Shown: positions 13,143 through 17,755 of the stretch, piece after piece | Layout: each line of letters starts with the position of its first letter | Numbering within the stretch: the first letter of the stretch is position 1 | From: Clostridiales bacterium | GTDB taxonomy: Bacteria; Bacillota; Clostridia; WRLR01 | DNA: 17,755 nt | NCBI GenBank assembly: GCA_031263625.1 | Contig: JAISFK010000123.1 | Span: 1-17,755, forward strand | Direction of reading: 5' to 3' | Notes under the pieces: generated by a model | What the model saw: the letters and a program-made list of their open reading frames with translations, nothing else | The model's database searches: none | Told to the model about the DNA's origin: nothing | Program-made: the position numbers and the translations under genes

Positions 13143-14513
13143 ATGAACGCTGAAATACTTGCCGTGGGCACGGAGCTGCTCATGGGGCAGATTACGAACA
13201 CAAACGCGCGCCATATTTCGTCGAGGCTGCCGGACTTGGGCATCAACGTCTTTTTCCACACGGTGGCCGGCGACAACCCAGAGCGGCTCAAAAGCGCGCT
13301 CGGCTTGGCGCTCGGCCGCTCGGACATAGTGATCATGACGGGCGGGCTCGGGCCGACGATGGACGATTTGACCAAGGAAACGGTCAGCGACTGCATGGGC
13401 AGGCCGCTGGTGCTGCACGAGGACAGCCTGGCGCGGATAAAGGAGCGCATGGCGAAGTTCGGCGGCAGGCGCATGCCGGCCAGCAACAGCAAGCAGGCGT
13501 ACTTCCCCGAAGGCGCCGTGATCCTGCCCAACGAGAACGGCACGGCCCCAGGCTGCATCGTCGAGGACGGCGGCAAGACCGTCGTCATGCTGCCCGGCCC
13601 GCCGTCGGAGATGTGCCCGATGTTCGACGATCAGGTGCTGCCGTTCTTCATGAAATACGCCGAATACTGCCTCAAGTCAAAGTACGTGCGCGTCTTTGGA
13701 ATCGGCGAGTCCATGCTTGAGGAGATGCTGAAGGATTTGATCGAGGCGCAGACGAACCCGACGCTCGCCACTTACGCGAAGGAGGGCGAGGTGACGCTGC
13801 GCGTCACGGCAAGATACAGGAACCCCGCGTTCGCCGGCGCGGGCGGGGCGGGCGCCGCGAATGGGGCGGCCGGCGCTGGCGGCGCGGGTGGAGCAGATGG
13901 CGCAGATGGCGCGGACGCGCCGGCAGCCGCAGCCGCAGGGGCGGGTGAGGCCGAGCGCGACATTCTGGCGCCCGTCGTGGACGAGGTGCTCAAAAGGGTG
14001 GGGGCGAACGCATACAGCACGGAAGACCAGGAGCTTGCGGAAGTGGCGCTCAACGCCCTCGCCGAGCGGGGGAAGACGCTCGCGCTGGCGGAATCCTGCA
14101 CGGGCGGGCTTGCGGCGTCCAGGCTGACGGACATCCCGGGCGCGTCGCGCGTGCTGCTCATGTCCGCCGTGACGTACAGCAACGAGGCGAAAATGTCCGC
14201 GCTCGGGGTAAAGGCATCGACGCTGCAGGCGTTTGGCGCCGTGAGCGCGGAGACGGCGCGGGAGATGGCGATCGGCGCGCGGAAGGCTTTCGGGAGCGAC
14301 ATGGCCGTGTCGGTGACGGGCATAGCGGGGCCGGGCGGCGGCACCGACGAGAAGCCCGTCGGCCTCGTGCACCTGGCGCTGGCCGACAGCGCGGGCGTCC
14401 GCTCGAAGGAAATCCGCGCCGTGGGGCCCAGAAGCAGGATCAGGAACGTCAGCTGCCTGCACGCCTTCGACATGATAAGGCGCGCGGCCTGCGGACTGCC
14501 GTGGATTGGCTGA
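13143..14513 (+). CDS. cinA: CinA family protein: competence/damage-inducible protein with NMN amidohydrolase domain
   Basis: Two-enzyme protein: an N-terminal MoaB/MoeA-like domain (pyrophosphatase in characterised relatives) and a C-terminal PncC-type domain that deamidates nicotinamide mononucleotide in pyridine nucleotide salvage. Seen: MNAEILAVGTELLMGQITNTNA, MTGGLGPTMDDLTKE, MLPGPPSEM, YAKEGEVTLRVTARY (KH-like domain), LAESCTGGLAASRLTDIPGAS, VTYSNEAK and VTGIAGPGGGTDEKPVGLV. The 456 residues exceed the usual 415 because of an Ala/Gly insert in the KH-like domain (about 229-270). Start 13143 matches the family N-terminus; an in-frame ATG at 13131 lies directly against AAAGGGA and is possible. 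cinA is commonly beside recA; here murJ lies between. Confidence 0.95.
   Translation: MNAEILAVGTELLMGQITNTNARHISSRLPDLGINVFFHTVAGDNPERLKSALGLALGRSDIVIMTGGLGPTMDDLTKETVSDCMGRPLVLHEDSLARIKERMAKFGGRRMPASNSKQAYFPEGAVILPNENGTAPGCIVEDGGKTVVMLPGPPSEMCPMFDDQVLPFFMKYAEYCLKSKYVRVFGIGESMLEEMLKDLIEAQTNPTLATYAKEGEVTLRVTARYRNPAFAGAGGAGAANGAAGAGGAGGADGADGADAPAAAAAGAGEAERDILAPVVDEVLKRVGANAYSTEDQELAEVALNALAERGKTLALAESCTGGLAASRLTDIPGASRVLLMSAVTYSNEAKMSALGVKASTLQAFGAVSAETAREMAIGARKAFGSDMAVSVTGIAGPGGGTDEKPVGLVHLALADSAGVRSKEIRAVGPRSRIRNVSCLHAFDMIRRAACGLPWIG
13827..13952 (+). repeat. Ala/Gly/Asp insert in the KH-like domain of cinA
   Basis: About 42 residues, such as AGAGGAG, GADGADGAD and APAAAAAGAG, separate VTLRVTARYRNPAF from ERDILAPVVDEVLKRVG. 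Related proteins have only a short connection at this place. Short GGCGCG and GCAGATGGC units are tandemly repeated in the DNA. Confidence 0.75.
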
Positions 14514-14544
14514 GCGCCTCGCTCCCCGCGGCGAGGGGCCCGGC

Positions 14545-14835
14545 ATGTCCGGCATGAGGCCAGGGGCAAAAAAGACGCCGCAGCGGGCGGCGGGCGAAGG
14601 CAGGGCCGCAGGCGCCGAGCTCGCGAAGCTGGCCCCAGACGCCGCAGGCGCAGAGCTTGCGCAACAATCGGCGCCAGACGCGCCAAGCGCTGGCGTTCAT
14701 GCCGCGCTCGCCATGCCAGATTCGCTCGATGCGCCTGCCATGTCCGACGTACCTGACGCGCCCGCCATTCCCGCCGCGCCCGCCATGTCCGCCGCACCCG
14801 TCGTGCCCGTCGCGCCCGGCGAGGGGGCCTCGCCC
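14545..14835 (+). repeat. Ala/Pro-rich repeat extension at the MurJ N-terminus
   Basis: Codes for the 97-residue cytoplasmic leader of MurJ. Units GAELAKLAPDAA / GAELAQQSAPDA and PAMSDVPDAPAI / PAMSAAPVVPVA recur. Part of it may come from intergenic repeat DNA captured in frame with the gene. Confidence 0.7.
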
Positions 14836-16494
14836 GAATACAGCAGGCGGCTCGCGACAGACGCCTACATAGTGATGGGCGCGACTGTCCTCAGCAGGCT
14901 CACGGGCTTCTTTCGGGAAATGCTGATCCCGGCCAAATTCGGGGTGGGCTACGTCGCGGACGTCTACGAGATGGCGTTCCGCTTTCCGGATCTGATGTTC
15001 AACCTGCTGATCGGCGGGGCCATTTCGGCCGCGCTGATCCCCGTCCTTTCCGGCAGCATAAGCAAGGGCGAGGAGCGCGAGGGCTGGCAGGCGGTTTCGC
15101 GGTTCATCAACCTGACGATGGCGCTGACGGTCGCCATATGCATCGCCGGCTCCGTGTTTTCGGAGCAGCTGGTCATGTTCGTCGCGCAGGGCTGGGATCC
15201 CGCGGATCCAGTCGAGCTGGAGATGATAAGGATGACGGCGCGGCTCACGCGCATACTGTTCCCGTCCGTCGCATTTCTGATGCTCGCCGGCTTCGCGAAC
15301 AGCGTGCTGTACTCGTACCAGCGCTTCGCGGCCGCGGCCTTTGGCCCCGCGCTGTACAACGTGCTGTGCGTCTTCAGCATCGCGTTCCTCAGCAGCGGCG
15401 ACAGCGCCGCGTACTACAACGTGGAGCGCGTCGTGGTGGGCGTCATGCTCAGCGCGTTCTCGTATTTTGTGTTCCAGACGCTGTGCGCGCTCAGGAATAT
15501 CAGGAACCGGTACGTGCTCAGCTTCGACGCGCGGCACGCGGGCTTCCGCAGGCTGTTCTCGTATGCCGCGCCCGCGCTCGTGTCGTCGTCGCTCTTGCAG
15601 GTGAACGCCATCGTGACGTCGAGCTTTTCCTCGCTGTTCGCGAAGGGCAGCCTGATCGCCCTGCGCATGGCGGATCGCACGTGGCAGATGCCGCTCGGCA
15701 TAATCGCCCAGTCGATGGGCATAGCGCTGCTGCCGAACCTGTCCGGCAGGATGGCGCGCGGCGACGAGGCGGGCTACAGGGGGGCGCTCGTCCAGGGGCT
15801 GAAATCCGTGCTCTTGCTGACCGTCCCCATATCGGCGGCGTTTTTTGTCCTGAGCCGCCAGATCATGCGGGCGCTGTTTCAGACGAGCGGGCGCGTCACG
15901 GAGCCGGACATCGCCGTCACGGCGCTGATACTGTCGTGCTACGCCACGTCGCTCGTCACGCAGTCCGTCGCGACGATCCTCACGCGGGCGTTCTACGCGC
16001 GCAACGAAACGAAAGTGCCGATGGTTCTCGGCATGCTCGCCATAGCGCTCAACATAGCCCTCAGCGTGGCGTTTTACTATCTCACGCCGTTCGGGCTGAA
16101 CGGCATGGCCGTCGCGTACTCCGTGTCGAGCCTCGCGAACGCGGGCCTGCTCGCCGCCCTGCTCGGCAGGAAGGCGCCGTCGCTGGGCTTGGTCGCGGCG
16201 CTGCGGCCGTTTCTCGCCAAGACGTTCGCGGCGGCGGGGATCATGTCGGCCCTGCTGGCCCTGGGCAACCGCCTGGTGCCTCGCGGCTGGGTGATGGCGG
16301 AGGCGGTGAGCGCGCCGCTCAAAATCCGGCAGCTGGCCGTCCTGGGCGCGAACGCGGCAGTCGGCGCCGCCGTCTATTTCGCCCTGCTCACGGCTTTCGG
16401 CCTGCCAGAGGGGCGGCGCCTCGCGCGCGGCGCCCTGGCGGCGGCGGGCAAGGTTCGGCGGAGGCTGCTGCGCGGCAGCGGGCGACACAAATGA
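14545..16494 (+). CDS. murJ: Lipid II flippase MurJ with low-complexity N-terminal extension
   Basis: MOP-superfamily membrane protein that moves lipid II across the cytoplasmic membrane. After residue 97 the core starts with SPEYSRRLATDAYIVMGATVLSRLTGFFREML, followed by FRFPDLMFNLLIGGAISAALIPVLSG, both MurJ hallmarks, and about fourteen hydrophobic segments over some 550 residues. ATG 14545 is chosen because GAGGGG (14533-14538) lies 6 nt upstream; TTG 14506 is open but lacks such a site. The first 97 residues are cytoplasmic, Ala/Pro/Met-rich repeats (DAPAM, AAPAM, MSDVPDAP) and make the protein 649 residues against the usual 510-550. The gene lies 31 bp after cinA and continues the wall-synthesis theme of the window start. 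The tail is unlikely to be a signal peptide because it lacks a hydrophobic core. Confidence 0.93.
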   Translation: MSGMRPGAKKTPQRAAGEGRAAGAELAKLAPDAAGAELAQQSAPDAPSAGVHAALAMPDSLDAPAMSDVPDAPAIPAAPAMSAAPVVPVAPGEGASPEYSRRLATDAYIVMGATVLSRLTGFFREMLIPAKFGVGYVADVYEMAFRFPDLMFNLLIGGAISAALIPVLSGSISKGEEREGWQAVSRFINLTMALTVAICIAGSVFSEQLVMFVAQGWDPADPVELEMIRMTARLTRILFPSVAFLMLAGFANSVLYSYQRFAAAAFGPALYNVLCVFSIAFLSSGDSAAYYNVERVVVGVMLSAFSYFVFQTLCALRNIRNRYVLSFDARHAGFRRLFSYAAPALVSSSLLQVNAIVTSSFSSLFAKGSLIALRMADRTWQMPLGIIAQSMGIALLPNLSGRMARGDEAGYRGALVQGLKSVLLLTVPISAAFFVLSRQIMRALFQTSGRVTEPDIAVTALILSCYATSLVTQSVATILTRAFYARNETKVPMVLGMLAIALNIALSVAFYYLTPFGLNGMAVAYSVSSLANAGLLAALLGRKAPSLGLVAALRPFLAKTFAAAGIMSALLALGNRLVPRGWVMAEAVSAPLKIRQLAVLGANAAVGAAVYFALLTAFGLPEGRRLARGALAAAGKVRRRLLRGSGRHK

Positions 16495-16544
16495 CAATTA
16501 TTAACAAATTTGATAAATAATCGCATTAGCGCGCACTTTATTTT

Positions 16545-16572
16545 TTGACTGGTTTGGGGTATACTATATATT
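16545..16572 (+). promoter_or_regulatory. Probable sigma-70-type promoter of recA
   Basis: TTGACT (16545-16550) and TATATT (16567-16572) are separated by 16 nt in an AT-rich tract that is unusual for this window. A second TATACT at 16560-16565 is too close to the same -35 word. The site is about 75 bp before the recA start. I see no CGAAC-N4-GTTCG Gram-positive LexA box between promoter and gene. Confidence 0.6.
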
Positions 16573-16584
16573 ATTTCGACAATT

Positions 16585-16612
16585 CGCGAATACGCGAATG
16601 CGCGAATACGCG
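16585..16612. repeat. 8-bp tandem array in the recA leader
   Basis: Units CGCGAATA, CGCGAATG, CGCGAATA and a half unit CGCG, directly after a related CGACAATT. The first unit is part of a 10-bp palindrome ATTCGCGAAT (16582-16591). It lies between the probable promoter and the GGAGG ribosome-binding site, so it should be in the mRNA leader. Confidence 0.85.
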
Positions 16613-16644
16613 GACGGCAGTTCATATAATGGAGGATGCTTGGC

Positions 16645-17755
16645 ATGGCCGAAAAGAAAAAATTTGTGCCGCTGGACTATTCAAACGTCGATAAGAAACG
16701 GGCGCTCGACGTCGCGCTCGGCAATATCGAGAAGCAATTCGGGAAGGGCGCGATCATGAAGCTGGGCGAAAACCCGCATTTCAGCGTCGAGGTCATACCG
16801 ACGGGCTCCATCGGCCTGGACATCGCCCTTGGCGTGGGCGGCCTGCCGCGCGGCAGGATCATCGAGATCTTCGGGCCTGAGGCGTCCGGCAAGACGACCG
16901 TCGCCCTGCACCTGATCGCCGAGGCGCAGCGGCTGGGCGGGGACTGCGCGTTCATCGACGCGGAGCACGCGCTCGACCCGTCATACGCCAAGAAGCTGGG
17001 CGTGGACATCGACAACCTGTTCGTATCGCAGCCGGACACGGGCGAGCAGGCGCTTGAGATCACGGAAACGCTCGTCAGGAGCGGCGCTCTGGACGTCGTG
17101 GTCGTGGACTCCGTCGCCGCCCTCGTGCCAAAGGCCGAGATAGACGGCGACATGGGGGACGCGCACGTGGGATTGCAGGCGCGGCTCATGTCGCAGGCTC
17201 TGAGGAAGCTCGCCGGCGTCGTCAGCAAGTCCAGGACGGCCGCCATCTTCATCAACCAGCTGCGCGAAAAGGTCGGCATCATGTTCGGCAACCCGGAAAC
17301 CACCCCCGGCGGCAGGGCGCTAAAATTCTACTCGTCGGTCCGGCTGGACGTGAGGCGCATCGACTCCATAAAGTCGGGCGCGGAGATAGTGGGCAACAGG
17401 ACGCGCATCAAAGTCGTCAAGAACAAGGTGGCGCCGCCGTTCCGCTCGGTTGAGGTGGACATGATCTACGGCGAGGGCATATCGAAGCAGGGCAACATCA
17501 TGGACGTGGCCGTCGAAATGGACATCATAAACAAGAGCGGCTCGTGGTTCTCCTACGGCGGGCAGCGCATAGGGCAGGGGAGGGACAACGTCAAGAAGTT
17601 CCTTCTGGAAAACCCGGAGATCTGCGCCGAGATCGAGACGGAGATCAGGAAGAGCTACGCGGAGTCCAAGGCCGACAGCAACTTCACGATAGTGTCCGGC
17701 GGCGAGGGAGACGCCGGCGGCGAGGCTGGCATGTTTGCGGGGCAGGGCGGCGAGG
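16645..17755 (+). CDS. recA: Recombinase RecA (3' end outside window)
   Basis: DNA-dependent ATPase that forms filaments on single-stranded DNA, catalyses strand exchange and triggers LexA cleavage. The 370 visible residues include Walker A GPEASGKT (77-84; most relatives have GPESSGKT), VVVVDSVAAL (Walker B), loop L1 EIDGDMGDAHVGLQARLMSQALRKL, loop L2 NQLREKVGIMFGNPETTPGGRALKFYSSVRLD, and KVVKNKVAPPF. The start follows GGAGG (16631-16635) by 9 nt; an in-frame ATG at 16636 lies against that site and is less likely. After the core, the C-terminus becomes Gly/Glu/Ala-rich (SGGEGDAGGEAGMFAGQGG) as it leaves the window, already beyond the usual 350 residues, so it may carry its own low-complexity tail. 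Sequence resemblance to Clostridia is strong by eye. Confidence 0.97.
   Translation, partial: MAEKKKFVPLDYSNVDKKRALDVALGNIEKQFGKGAIMKLGENPHFSVEVIPTGSIGLDIALGVGGLPRGRIIEIFGPEASGKTTVALHLIAEAQRLGGDCAFIDAEHALDPSYAKKLGVDIDNLFVSQPDTGEQALEITETLVRSGALDVVVVDSVAALVPKAEIDGDMGDAHVGLQARLMSQALRKLAGVVSKSRTAAIFINQLREKVGIMFGNPETTPGGRALKFYSSVRLDVRRIDSIKSGAEIVGNRTRIKVVKNKVAPPFRSVEVDMIYGEGISKQGNIMDVAVEMDIINKSGSWFSYGGQRIGQGRDNVKKFLLENPEICAEIETEIRKSYAESKADSNFTIVSGGEGDAGGEAGMFAGQGGE

Noticed and set aside
2651..13145. ATG pairs exactly 12 nt apart at the starts of mraY (2651/2663), ftsW (3854/3866) and cinA (13131/13143)
   Set aside because: Looked like a shared dual-start signal, but surrounding sequences differ and the purine site lies between the two codons only in ftsW; three cases are too few to exclude chance.
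14449..16497. 682-residue open frame on the - strand opposite murJ
   Set aside because: Rich in Arg, His, Asp and Gln with no hydrophobic or domain pattern; the + strand frame is a clear MurJ.
16495..16546. Terminator after murJ
   Set aside because: Only a weak ATTATT/AATAAT pair is present; the T run at 16541-16546 is not preceded by a stable GC-rich stem and overlaps the -35 region of recA.

Overview
The window is a GC-rich bacterial chromosome segment with all 13 supported genes on the + strand. I read it as a GC-rich, uncultured member of the class Clostridia (Firmicutes). The RecA and FtsW sequences look clostridial from memory, MurE carries the DNPR motif of a meso-diaminopimelate ligase, and the fermentation genes (iorAB plus two phenylacetate-CoA ligases) fit an anaerobe. 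That placement is an inference and no search was run.

Layout. (1) Positions 2-5104 hold a peptidoglycan/division (dcw) block: murE (C-terminal half only), murF, mraY, ftsW. murD, which usually lies between mraY and ftsW, is absent and a 200-bp GC-rich repeat tract sits there. (2) Positions 5184-6292 hold a two-gene accessory unit with a 4-bp overlap: a DUF3990-type protein (ADP-ribosyltransferase-like) and a small partner. (3) Positions 6321-8738 hold a paaK-like gene and a tandem-ACT-domain gene, bounded by two inverted copies of a 107-bp repeat. The second copy sits inside a 166-bp element with perfect 16-bp terminal inverted repeats. (4) Positions 8860-13018 hold a second paaK-like gene, iorA and iorB. 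Together with region 3 this is an aryl-pyruvate / aryl-acetate / aryl-acetyl-CoA module. (5) Positions 13143-17755 hold cinA, murJ and recA (cut by the window edge).

The most distinctive property is a layer of short-period repeats over otherwise ordinary genes. Low-complexity, Ala/Gly/Pro/Glu-rich blocks are inserted into or appended to MurF (three blocks), IorA (two), IorB, CinA and MurJ, all at apparent loops, linkers or termini, with catalytic motifs intact. Almost every intergenic gap carries a different degenerate tandem array (8-, 9- or 11-bp units). PaaK, FtsW, MraY and the visible RecA core lack such blocks. I see no tRNA, rRNA, CRISPR array, transposase or integrase.
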